This document shows, one piece after another, positions 44,601 to 55,550 of a stretch of DNA of 64,000 bases (position 1 is the first letter of the stretch; every line of letters begins with the position of its first letter). The stretch is from NCBI GenBank assembly GCA_009617715.1, contig VTFK01000332.1, forward strand, positions 1-64,000, read 5' to 3'. This stretch comes from Plectrocnemia conspersa (lineage: Eukaryota; Arthropoda; Insecta; Trichoptera; Polycentropodidae). The position numbers and the translations under genes are program-made. Under the pieces are notes generated by a model, which did not search any database, was not told where the DNA came from, and saw nothing but the letters and a program-made list of their open reading frames with translations.

Positions 44601-46692
44601 AGACAATTTAGTCGTGTCAAAGCATAGGTGACGGATGCTTTATGTTAGATTTTTGTTATCAAATTTCCTAAATCGTAAAAATTGAGTGTTTTGAGTCGAG
44701 ACGCTGGATTATGTCTGACTTTTGAACGTATTCTAGATCTCGTTAGTAGCAAAATAATAAGTTAGGTGCTGTCAAATGAGGCGTTACGAATATTAACGGC
44801 GAACTCAACAAAAGCACGTTTCTAAATGATCAGATTAAAATATCTAAGCATCTGAAAAAACACGATGTATATATTATATATACTTTTATTTGTTTCCAGT
44901 TGTTCCACATCTGCAATTAAAACCTATTTCCGACCTCGACCCATTCGACGGATGCAAAACTATTTTTCTTCTGAGAAAACGCATTTCTTGTCGATCCAAT
45001 CAAAGGGTCAAAAAAAGTCGCAGAGAAGAGTTCGATTTGTTATGACAGGCGAGGCCGTGAGTGACAATGGGGCCGAGTTTCAATATTGAGCATTTTCAAT
45101 TTCGTACCCGTCCGTTTCCGGGCAGGGCAGGAAGACGTCAGTCACCGGGAAACATGTGACGCGCGTTGCGCTTTCGTTTTAAATCTCGCGACGAACTCTA
45201 GCGGCGCAAAAAGACCGGTGGAATGTGCGACGATATATAATTTTTTAATCGGAACCTATTTTTTTCTTAATTTGACCTGAGATGTACATACTGAATTTTT
45301 CGTTGAGAGCAAACATTGACGTTAGGATCAAGAAAATTTTAAAAATTAATTTTATATTATAATTAAGTAGTATCGTAAAATGATTTGCTTAAATTTAATA
45401 AGCATATTTTTGAACTTCGTTTTAAATGGCTTGCCACCATTGCGATCCTTAGACTAATATTTAATAGACTGAGCGCGCTAAATAAAAAAAATATAATTTT
45501 AATCTATAAATAATTATTTGAACTATTTTAACATATGTCTGTGGTGTGAAGTAGCACCAGTAATACGTTTTTTTTTCTAAATTGCAATTCATTATAAATA
45601 AAGCTATACAAATAATATATAATACGCCATTTTATAATAATTAGAAAAATGCGTATTAACTTGCAAATACTATCAATTAAAAACACTGAGATTTTTATAC
45701 AATAAAATATTATTAAAATATTTCGCGAAACCAAACATCGGTGACGGTTACATAAATAAACAGAACATTTTATAATATAATATGATATAAGAGAACATAT
45801 CGAATCAGATCTGTGAAAAAACATAACGGAGAAAAACAGAATCATGACAATCAAGAGCAAGTTAAAAAATAGACTTATAGTTAATTTTATATTAACTAAT
45901 TATTTGATAAGTATGGCAATAATAAAATAAAAAAATGGCCAGATATTAAAATTATTAATCAGCATTTAAATAAAATAATTAGTAATTAAATTAATAATTA
46001 ATAAAGACGTTGGTTTGCCAATTGTATCGCTTGCATATTTTATCAACAAAATATGTTCACGCCTTGAATAAGTGAAACTACAAGATGCACATATTTCGAA
46101 GTCGTTAATGCAAGGGATAAATTATAGTGGTTTTTACGCCGGTCAGACGCATTGTCTATTGCATCATTACACACTTTGTGGTCATTGCGAGCGGTTAACA
46201 GGAGTGCTAGTAGGGTGTATGATCAGTTACACAATTGTGCTATTAAATATTCCCTAATTGTTATTAGACCCTTTGTCAAAACGCGTTGCTATTTCCTTAT
46301 TATAAGTTTAAAATTGTCGCTTATATGAGCTTAGCGTTAACTGTGGACCGCCCAATAAATAAGGCAATTTTTTGGATTATCTCCTTTATTTTTAAAGTTA
46401 ATTGCTATGTTTATAGCGTGGACTGAGGTTTGTGACGTCACGACAAATCTGCGGCTAAACTTTTTTATTTAACTATTCTTTTCAGAGATAATATATTTCC
46501 AATTATACCCAAATTTGTATGAGTTCATCCACGTTCACTTTTAATGTTACCATTTCGATAATGAAATTGCCAAAATATCTTGAGAAACGATTTTTTAAAT
46601 GTGATAGTGAGTAGTGGAATAAAGTGGCATTATCAATTACCTTTTACACACAGTGGAGTTGGCACAATTGCACAAATATACTATCTATAGTA
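44601..46692. other. Non-coding; balanced patch then AT-rich
   Basis: 44880-45240 has higher GC and short open frames (44865-45089, 45086-45280) that I do not recognise. 45300-46060 is AT-rich, and the 110-codon minus frame at 45528-45860 is I/L/F-rich chance sequence. 46060-46260 is balanced again. GTGACGTCACGAC lies near 46432. Confidence 0.35.
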
Positions 46693-46942
46693 TATTTGTG
46701 CAGTGGCGTAGCTATGGGGAGAGGCCGCCCCGGGCGGCACTTGCTTGGGGGCGGCATATTCGCGATGGGATTGTCTAGTGTGGTTCTTAACACTGAATGT
46801 AATAAAAAAATTATAAATCCACGAATAACAAGATCTTAATAATAACCAATTTATTATTTTAAATGCTGATTTTATGACACTGCAATAAAATGTATGGGGG
46901 GGGGGGGGCGGCACATACCCTAACTACGTCACTGTATTTGTG
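46693..46942. mobile_element. hAT MITE with perfect 8-bp TSD and G13 tract
   Basis: The element is 46701-46934: CAGTGGCGTAGCTATGGGG at the left and the complement of GTATAGTTAGGG-like TAACTACGTCACTG at the right. TATTTGTG is duplicated at 46693-46700 and 46935-46942. GGCCGCCCCGGGCGGC is a GC-rich palindrome near the left end, and 13 consecutive G lie at 46896-46908. No transposase frame. Related partial copy at 33830-34049. Confidence 0.9.
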
Positions 46943-48357
46943 CCATTCGAAAAAGCCTTCTTTACATTATGAATTTTACTCTTAGATTTATTCAATTAGA
47001 AGTTTTAGTTATGGTCTGAAAAAGTGTTCCTGAAAGAAGCAACGGGAGCGGTTTTGGTATCAACGCCGGTTTCATTAGGAGAGCGGTTGTGGTTTTGCGA
47101 CTCGAGACGTTTTCCTACCGCAAATCCCTCAGTAATCTGATCCGTTTTCCGCACGTTCTTGTTCACTGCTCACTTGTGTGTCTAACCTATGAGAAAAAAC
47201 TGCAATCTACTACTACATAACCTATAATATGTAGGTAGTATTATAAAATGATAACTAGAAGACACAAATATACATTTAATATACCATATCCTCTACTAAA
47301 TATTTATAGGTAACGCTGTTGTTTTTCTTATAAACATTATTATCTTTATAGGTACTTCAAAGTATTTAATTTACAACTAAGTTTTCTAAGCATATAATTT
47401 ACATTTGTTTCCAATAAGTACCTACATAAAATGTATTATTATAGCATATTATTTAAGTTGATATACCTATTATGCTGTTGAGGAATATGTATCAATCAAA
47501 GGCATTGAACAGATTAAGGCAATAATCATAATATACACGTAAAGGGGTAATGCGTTTATTTCCAGTGTGTCTCAGAAGCTGAGTATATAACTTCAAAGCC
47601 ATTTTATTACACACAAATAAATACTAGATATATTTTGGCATTAGGAATAGTGAATCTAACAAAATTTCAAGATCCATTCCGATACAGCTGTTAATACGTA
47701 GTTCGATATCGCACATGAGCGTATTATATCATATATCAAAGGAACAATACGAGTAGTTTTATCGCAGAACGCAACTTTTGATTTTAACTCACTCCATATG
47801 CACATAGAGATAGAGCTTTTCGTGTGCTTGTGTGTTTATGTGTATATATAATATATACAACGTGTCAAGCGTGAAAGTGTTAAAATGGATTTGTTAATGT
47901 GCTCTTTATTCAGCTGTCATATGAAAATAAATCAGAAGGAAGACGAGTTCATTTTAAAAGTTGTATCTCCTGTCACTCATTTTTTTTATTATGTAGTACA
48001 TTGTGCTGTAATATTTTTACCACGAAAATAAAATGATTTGATTATTATGTATTCAATTTTAAGACTCATAACGCGTTGTTAATTGATTTTTTAATAAGTA
48101 AAATTCACTATGTTTCAAAACTTTTGAAAGATATTTAAGAATGTCATTTATGTGTCATATTTTGTAATATCAGTGGTTAACTATCTAAAAAGTATGGGTA
48201 TGAGCATAACAAATAAAATCTATTTGGTTGGCAGAATGTCGTAATTGAAATCAAATGTTTTTTTTTAAAACGGAAACTAATAAATAATATAATATTTGAG
48301 TAGTAAAATATATAAAAGTTCACACTGCGCGGTCAAATGTGTCTAAAATGTGACAAC
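46943..48357. other. Non-coding; balanced island then AT-rich
   Basis: 47020-47170 (GGTATCAACGCCGGTTTCAT, CTACCGCAAATCCCTCAG) is repeat-free and GC-elevated, possibly regulatory. The rest is AT-rich with nothing recognised. Confidence 0.4.
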
Positions 48358-48418
48358 AATTTGTCGAATGGAAAATTCACCGACCCGAAATTCGCCGAAC
48401 GGAAAGTAAACCGATTCG
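48358..48418 (+). repeat. Degenerate 16-bp tandem motif
   Basis: About four imperfect units of the form ATTCRCCGAnCnGAAA stand side by side, e.g. ATTCGCCGAACGGAAA. I recall similar words from repetitive DNA of other insects. Confidence 0.45.
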
Positions 48419-48914
48419 ATGATTTATTGAATAAAAACTATGAAACGTCACTTAACGTATTTAATTTCTTAGTTTGTCATTTTATACGTTAAATACATAT
48501 GATCCAATTTCAATTAAATTAAAAATGGGTCGATAAAATAAGGTTTTAAGATAGCGTACGCCACGGCTTCCAATTTTTTACACATACATTCGCGCGTGCT
48601 AGGACCGATTTACAAGAAGAAAGTCGTATACGTAAATATAATTATCGGGAATCAGTTTAGGCAGAGGTAGATAAATAATGTTACACGTATATATTCTATT
48701 TAAAAAATGTGCTTAAAAGTATTTCAAAAATTATATACATATTTAAAATTACAATTAATTACATTAAAAAAATAAAATCACGGTTAAGTTGGAAGTAAAA
48801 ATATTAAATTTTATAAGTCATTTATTTATAAAAATGTACAGAAAAATATTTAACAATCAATCAACTACCTTTTGTACAGAATCATTCAATATACTCTTCA
48901 CACATCATTAATAA
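48419..48914. other. AT-rich spacer
   Basis: Nothing recognised. Confidence 0.45.
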
Positions 48915-49160
48915 CTAGTTCGTCAATCTTAGGTATAATTATAGATGATGCAATTTGAAGAGGTGCTTCTAATTAAATGCGATTTCTATTTTTGCTTTTT
49001 ATTGACACCATTTTCTCTAATATTTGTTCACAAAGACAGGTTGTTTGTAATGGAAGCAATCTTAAAATAGCTCTTATATTCCTCATCACCCAATGATTCA
49101 TTCTCAAATATTTTTTTAAAAGTTAACTTGCACGACAATTCAATCAATACTTTGTAGTCT
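48915..49160 (-). pseudogene. ZBED5/FAM200-like hAT transposase, C-terminal fossil
   Basis: The minus strand encodes, in two frames, L-I-E-L-S-C-K-L-T-F-K-K-I-F followed by L-L-P-L-Q-T-T-C-L-C-E and S-I-K-S-K-N-R-N-R-I, then a stop and A-P-L-Q-I-A-S-S. In hAT proteins of the ZBED5/FAM200/SCAND3 type the C-terminus reads L-L-P-F-x-T-T-Y-L-C-E...K-x-K-x-R-N-R-L...L-R-L-A-L-S, so order and spacing agree. The frame is broken once and the usual aromatic and leucine positions are partly changed. The N-terminal BED finger and the catalytic part are not seen. Confidence 0.65.
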
Positions 49161-50370
49161 CGCTTTTTCGTAAAACGGCAATGTTGGCTTCAATGTTTTT
49201 CGTCTGAATCACATCCGGTTATAATTGAAAATATTTCGGCCCATTTTGCATAAAATAAATAAAAAGTAGTATATAATAATATCATAGTAACTGATTGTCA
49301 ATTCCTACAATACGATTGTATTAGTTTAGTATGAGTGTTATCACCACCATATTTTTTTAACATCGTTTTATTTTATTTCATAATTCTGTAAGACAATTCT
49401 TGTTTAATCTTTTTTTTGTTAAGCAAATTTATTTTAACGAATTGTATCGCAAAATCTAATCTTTAAATTTTCCTCATGCAATGTAAAATAATTGTACACA
49501 ATAATGTGGAATCATATTATTATCATTTTTTCCTGATAATAGAATTGGTGTGTAACTATATATAGGTTTTTGAATAAAATAAACAGACTTGATAAATTTA
49601 GAATTTCCTGAATGTGGTAATAAAATAATATTTACGGTAAGTTACAAGAAAATACATGTGTGTATTACTGCTCTAAGAAAAAATCTACATAATATGCGAA
49701 AACATTATATAGATAAAAGCAGATCGTATAAAATTACTACTACTTTAAATCGATTATTTTACTAAAACGTTTTGGGGATTTCCAATCTTTTAAACATAAA
49801 GCAAAATTGTACCCTCTTTTAATATCGTTTTTTAATCCATAATTTTGAAAAAATCTTTCGTTTGGGTAGTTTTTATAGTGCAATAAATATTTTTGACGAA
49901 AAATGTGAATTTTCCGTCGGTGAACTTTTTTAGAATACAGAACAATGTCGTGAGGTACCATAGCTAGCGGGCGTGCGGGTACCGGACGCTAAATTTTTGC
50001 GCTTTATATTTAATTTTTGCCTTCTCGCAGAAAATTGTGTGTCGCTAAGCATCTATTTTAAGGACTAACTGGTGCTGTCGACAATAAAATTATTCTCGAG
50101 ATATTCCAGTTTTGGGTTCCGGAACGTTTTCGATGCTTCCTCATCTGATACCCGTTAGGTCCATGACTTGCCTATGGCTTTCGCAATCAGATTCCTAAAT
50201 ACGCATTGATATACAGGGCCGCCGGGAGAGAACCCAGGCCATGGGAAAACAATGATTACAATTATATTACGATGTTAAAAAATATCGCGGTTAAAAACAC
50301 TCGATTATCAAACGTTTATATTAAGACTTTTGATAATAATATAACGAGTGAGAATAAAATAAAGCACATC
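49161..50370. other. AT-rich, with one unassigned minus frame
   Basis: Minus frame 49740-49961 (73 codons, lysine- and tyrosine-rich) starts at an ATG but matches nothing known to me. 49960-50230 is more balanced. No gene called. Confidence 0.35.
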
Positions 50371-50608
50371 TAAACCGAATTTTGACCAATAGGAGAACGC
50401 AAAAACAATTATCCCTTCTCAGAAGTCAAAAATCCACGTCAAAAGCAATAAAATCGTGCCGTCGCCGTCGAAGTGGGAACGCTCGTTACCGAGCATTCCC
50501 ACTGCGACGGCCCCGACACGATTTTATTGCTTTTGACGTGAATTTTTGCCTTCTGAGAAGTGATAATTGTTTTTTTGCGCTCTCCTATTGACCAAAATTC
50601 GATTTGAA
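50371..50608. mobile_element. Near-perfect foldback MITE
   Basis: The whole element is an inverted repeat: AAACCGAATTTTGACCAATA at the left pairs with the complement of TATTGACCAAAATTCGATTT at the right. Inner arms include CTTCTCAGAAG, CACGTCAAAAGCAATAAAAT and GTGGGAA-GCTCG, meeting at a TTAC loop near 50488. A 69-codon frame over it is an artefact of the palindrome. Partial relatives lie at 29180-29305, 58425-58500 and 58800-58940. Confidence 0.88.
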
Positions 50609-50739
50609 AATACTTTGATCAGCCCTCTTATATTAGAGGTGCATATTAATAGTGGTAAGGATAGCTATCATATTTTTAAAACGTTGTGCAATATCGAAAT
50701 GCATACAAGCTATGGAGTAATATGTGAAATGTGATGTAT

Positions 50740-51000
50740 GTTTATACTTATTCTTCCGCTTTTTTCCCCCTGAGAGATGAGTTAGCTTAGTTTGTATTTT
50801 AGACTTGAAACTAAAACTAGTTTTAGAACTTTAATTAGGTTAGGTTTTGGTTTGAGCAAATGGACGTTTCGCAACTGTCAAATTGAGTTTTATAGAAATT
50901 TTAGAGCAGCATATTGCTGCCTATTAGTAAAATAATATTTTTGCTAGTTGAAATATATATTTATACTGGTGAAAATGTAGTTGGACTAATGTAATTTTTA
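50740..51000. repeat. Repeat E, copy 2
   Basis: TTCTTCCGCTT, TAGTTTTAGAACTTT, GGTTAGGTTTTGGTTTGA and ATAGAAATTTTAGAGCAGCA match 11015-11130. It lies 130 bp after the foldback MITE. Confidence 0.65.
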
Positions 51001-51218
51001 TAAATAAATTAATTAATTTTAAAAAAGGTGGTAGTTGACAGCGTTATTTTCAGTTCGATCAAAAAAAATTTATTGTTGCGCAGCCAAATCTAAATATATT
51101 ATTTTTGTATAAATATCATAAATAGATTCTCAAAAGTTTAGAAGGAATGAAAGGTAATGGGTCAAGTCTGTAAATCTGATAAAATTACCGACCCTCATAT
51201 TAAAATGATCCAAATAAG

Positions 51219-53132
51219 ATGTGGAAATCAATAAAACAATTAATTAATCCAACTCAAAAAAACGACATAATAAAAATGGAAATTAATGGAAATATATATC
51301 AAGATCCTTATATAATAGCAGAAAAAATGAATACATATTACATTGAGAGCATAGAAGAAATTGTGAATTCAATACCAAGGATTAGTAATTTAGTACAATA
51401 TAATAATAAAGCAATAATTGTAAAATTTAGTAAATTTAAATCAGTATCATTAGATGAAATTTATAACATAATATGTAAATTTAAAAAAAGGAACTAGTAC
51501 TGATGAACTAGATATAAATATAATTAAAGAAACATGGGAAATAATAGGAACTAAATTAAATTATTTAATAAATAAAGCACTCTCCTTAGGAGAAATGCCT
51601 GAAAATTTAAAGATTGCTACTATTGTACCTATACCTAAAAAAAAAAATAGTAAAAAAAAGTTGAAGAAATGAGACCAATCAACATGCTACCGTGTATAGA
51701 AAAAAAATAATAGAAGAAGTAGTAATCAAACAATTAAAGGAATTTATTACTTCTCAAAACATAATATGTGAACAACAATCGGGATTCAGAGAAAAGCATT
51801 CCACTGAAACTGCATTACAAGTAGTGATAAATGATTGGCTGTTGGCTAAGGATACAAACAAAATCATTGGAGCAGTTTTCTTGGATTTCAAAGAGAGCCT
51901 TCGAAACAATAGACAGAAAAATAATGTTAAAGAAATTGGAGAGTATAGGTATAAGTGATATAGTTTTAAGATGGTTTAATAATTACTTATATAAAAGAAA
52001 ACAAAAAAGTTAAAATAAATAATGTATATTCTGAAGAGAAATTAGTGTCTTATGGAGTACCACAATGGTCTAAATTGGAACCATTGTTATTTGTTTTGTA
52101 TATTAATGATATAGTTAATAACGTGAAAAAAAATGTAAAATTCATCTATTTGCGGATGACACATTAATGTATTGCATAGGTGATAACATTAAAGAAATTG
52201 TAAATAATTTAAATAATGAATTAAGTATATTAGAAATATGGTTAAAGAATAATGTACTTAAATTAAATGAGAATAAAACTAAATGTATGTTTATTAATTA
52301 TAAAAAATGTGTTAATAATAGTACCAAAATAGTAATAAATAACTCTTGTAAAATAGTGGATAATATAAAATATTTAGGAGTAATTGTTGATACAAAATTA
52401 AATTTTAAAGAACATTGTAATTACATATTAAAAAAAAAATAGTAGAAAAATAGGTTTATTATCTAGATTAAGAAATATATTAAGTATAAATACAAAAAAA
52501 AAATTTACAATAGTATAATATTGCCCCATTTTAATTATTGTGCAACACTATTAAATATGTTAAATAAAATAGACAAACAAATGTTGCAAAAAATTACAAA
52601 ATAGGGCAATGAGAGTAATCTTAAATAAAAATAGATTAACTAATTGTAAAAGTATGATTGATAGATTAAAATGGTTGAATGTTCAAGAAATATTGAGTAT
52701 GAATGTTTTAGTATTTATATATAAGTTAGAAAATAATATGTTACCAGAATATTTTAATAAGTATTTAATAAGAAATAAAGATGTACATAAATATAATACT
52801 AGAAATAGAGAAAATTTAAAGATAATTAAGTATAAGAAAACGAGTACGGCTAGGGGAGTTATGTACGGAGTTTTTGATTTATATAATAGTCTTCCAAGTG
52901 AAATGCGAAACAGCAAAAATATAACGGGTTTCATAAATGGAATAAAAAAACACCTTCGTACATATAGAAATAAATTATAATATTAAGTCTTTATTATTGT
53001 ATATTTTTATTTTTTATTTCTGTTATGTATTTTTTATATATTTTTTATATATGTTTACTAAATTTGTTAGATGTAAAGATTAGCTATTGAGCTAAATAAA
53101 TTAATAAAATAATAATAATAATAATAATAATA
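51219..53132 (+). pseudogene. CR1/L2-like LINE ORF2 (reverse transcriptase), frameshifted
   Basis: This is the longest coding relic in the window. In order: a pre-RT segment (51219-51500); the RT start with I-P-K-K-K and M-R-P-I-N-M-L (51620-51690); Q-S-G-F-R-E-K-H-S-T-E-T-A-L (about 51775); motif A G-A-V-F-L-D-F-K followed by A-F-E-T-I-D (about 51870-51910); G-V-P-Q-W-S-K-L-E-P (about 52055), where the family has G-V-P-Q-G-S-x-L-G-P; L-F-A-D-D-T (about 52150); and the connection and C-terminal region to the stop at 52978-52980. At least eight frame breaks occur, nearly all in A-runs. The glycine substitutions would impair the enzyme. The endonuclease and 5' end are missing. The 3' UTR ends in an (AAT)n tail at about 53108-53132. 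Confidence 0.92.
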
Positions 53133-54588
53133 GTGATACTCAGAAACTGACTTGAAAATTTAAATTATTCAACTTGTTTGAGCAGTCAGATTCTTTTGTA
53201 TAGACAGATCATAACGAACTAGACTAAAACTATAATATTGAAAATGTAATACATTTTATGTTCTGTGATTATTATAATATATTTAGTACTATAAAAAACA
53301 TAATGTTTGTATTTAGTATTTAATATGCAAATGTACAGTTTTAGTAACACATATGGTACGTTTCTGTGAGCCCTCATAAAATTTTAAACTCTCAATGTGG
53401 TCCTTATAGATAACTAGTTTGACATGCCTGACATGTATCGATTTCTTATTCAAAAACAATGTTTATATGAACACACGTGCATGTTTATATTTCATTAAAA
53501 TATACAGAAGCATTTTTCTAGTATTATTTATTTTAAAAGTGAAATTTAATATAATATGAATGTAACTATTCCATATAACATCTAAAATGCTGTTCGATTT
53601 ACGACAATATAAATACGTATCTTTAATAAATAAACTGGAAAGTCGTTCATTTGAACTGTTTTTATTGTAATACTATTAATACAATATAACGATAACAAAA
53701 TACGTTTATAGTTAGAGATAACATAAGACAAAACAAACGTGATAAAATGCAACATTCTAACCGTGAGAATGATCGATAGAAGTCAATCACACCGCAACAA
53801 ATAATGACGTGTTCTATTGGTGTTGATTAATTGTTTTTGCCATACGGAGAATTAGCAAATATCTGATATTGCATTTCTAAAGTTTATTGAACTTAAATTC
53901 TATTGAAAAAAAACTATGATTAGATGTATGTAAATATAAGAATAAATTCTTATTAATTAATTAAGAATTTTACACATATCATTCGAATATTTACTTTAAT
54001 TAAACATGTATGCATATAGTATGTACGGATTTACATATGTATGTATGTATGTACACAACAAAAATGTAATGCAATATCCACACGGTTTGCTCTGCCAGTT
54101 TTCTCTGTTTTCTCAACTGGATACTAGTTTCTGCGGTCTAGGACTGCTCTTGTCGTCGGTCTGATAACCACGGTTACCAACTGAAACCGAGCTTCTAAAA
54201 TTGTTACTTATTTAATAAATATTTCCAAGCATATAACTTGAATTAGCGAATTTATTTCAATATTTTACATTGTATCATTAAAATCATTAGTTACTTTTAA
54301 GAGACAAACCACTGTCACATTTTTGGATGTATAATATTAAATAATATATATTCAGTAAATCTATTTATACCAGGAGAAACCAACCTTTGGATCTTCTAGG
54401 CAGCATTATCGAAAAAAAATGGTCAAAGCCTTTTTAAGGTTGCCTTTAAAAATAAATGAGTAGTCATTTTTCGAAATAGTAGAAATATTTTTTCCAGGTC
54501 CTTATTTTTTATTTACGGCATATTCCTTGCAGTTATTTAAATTATGAAAAAAATGAAATATAATGCCTTTAAAAAGTAAGTACTAGTG
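53133..54588. other. AT-rich with two balanced patches
   Basis: 53745-53880 contains a Su(H)-like CGTGAGAA and GTTGATTAATTGTTTTTGCC. 54070-54200 contains a Runt-like TGCGGTC and AACCACGGTTACC. Both may be regulatory. Otherwise nothing is recognised. Confidence 0.35.
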
Positions 54589-54690
54589 CAGGCCTCGGCA
54601 ACCTTTTTTGGCTGCGGGTCAAAATAATTAAAATTCATTATTGAACAATATTTCAAAAATAATGAAAGTTTGGCGGCCGCAAAATATGGT
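54589..54690 (+). mobile_element. Truncated hAT-like terminus
   Basis: CAGGCCTCGGCAACCTTTTT and the following GGCTGCGGGTC look like a hAT end of the CAG-type. No right end is found; a mariner relic follows. Confidence 0.4.
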
Positions 54691-54708
54691 CGTAATTGTG
54701 TTTTAAGT

Positions 54709-55362
54709 TCGTCAACTGCGAAGAGATTAATTGAAAAATTCAGAGAGATTAGATCAGTTGGAGACGCTAAAAACAAGCAGTGCGTGAGAGTGTTGGTGAA
54801 AATCCCGGAACATCAATTCAGCGTCATGGACAAGAATTGCTAATTTCAAGAAGCTCTTTATAGCGTATATTCACAAAAGATCTGTGTCTCCATGCTTACA
54901 AAGTTCAATTAATACAACAACTGAAGCCTAATGACCATGCACAGCGAAGAGAGTTCGTTGAATGGATTATTGAACATCAACAAGTCGATGCTGAATTTTC
55001 GAGCAAAATCATTCTAAGCGATGAAGCACATTTTCACCTTGAAGGCTTCGTTAATCGCTAAAATTGCCGTGTTTAAGGTTCGGAGAACTCACATTTGTTT
55101 GTTGAAAAAGTAATGCATCCACAACGTGTCACTGTTTGGTGCGGATTTTGGGCTGGAGGCATCATTGGACCATACTTTTTTGTCAAGCAGTTACTGGTGC
55201 TCGATATGGCGACATGATAACACAGTTCTTTCTGCTGAAATTGGATGATATTGATGTGGCCAATATGTGGTTTCAACAAAACGGTGCCACATGCCATACA
55301 GCCCGTGAAACAATTCAATTACTGCATCAGACATTTTCTGGTCACGTTAATTTTGGGACAGC
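54709..55362 (+). pseudogene. Tc1/mariner-superfamily transposase fossil
   Basis: Plus-strand frames give, in order, the HTH end (L-I-E-K-F-R-E-I-R-S-V-G-D), L-H-A-Y-K-V-Q-L-I-Q-Q-L-K-P-N-D, I-I-L-S-D-E-A-H-F-H with the first catalytic Asp, a stop where W/Q of the N-R-Q-N-C-R-V-W-G-S-E-N block is expected, H-P-Q-R-V-T-V-W-C-G, a frameshift at about 55190, and W-F-Q-Q-N-G-A-T-C-H-T-A. In the family this last block reads Q-Q-D-G-A, so the second catalytic Asp has become Asn. The C-terminal third with the last acidic residue is missing; the relic runs out in a TATATA stretch at 55365. About 45 residues between the HTH and L-H-A-Y are also scrambled. Confidence 0.88.
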
Positions 55363-55506
55363 CTTTATATATATATATTAAAATTTTAGTTACTATCAAG
55401 TTTGTATATGTAATTGTAATTTTAAAAGGAACAGTTTATTCACATCAAAATCAGCATTGAAGTTGTTAAACTAAATTAACTCGATAACATATTTTATTTA
55501 TTGCAA

Positions 55507-55550
55507 ATCTTCCGTTGTGACATGACAGGCATTAGTTCAATGCGTTACAA
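55507..55550 (-). mobile_element. SINE 3' tail fragment
   Basis: Complement reads GTTGTAACGCATTGAACTAA then TGCCTGTCATGTCACAACGG and AAGATTT, i.e. the shared SINE-A/B stem-loop alone. Confidence 0.65.

Noticed and set aside
45528..45860. Longest minus frame among the AT-rich regions (110 codons)
   Set aside because: Dominated by I, L, F, Y and K from AT-rich codons, no domain, no splice or promoter context. It looks like chance.
50382..50591. 69-codon frame rich in arginine and serine
   Set aside because: It is produced by reading through the two arms of the foldback MITE; a similar frame appears on the other strand at 29055-29291.
52683..52934. Minus frame opposite the LINE
   Set aside because: Antisense shadow of the ORF2 C-terminal region.
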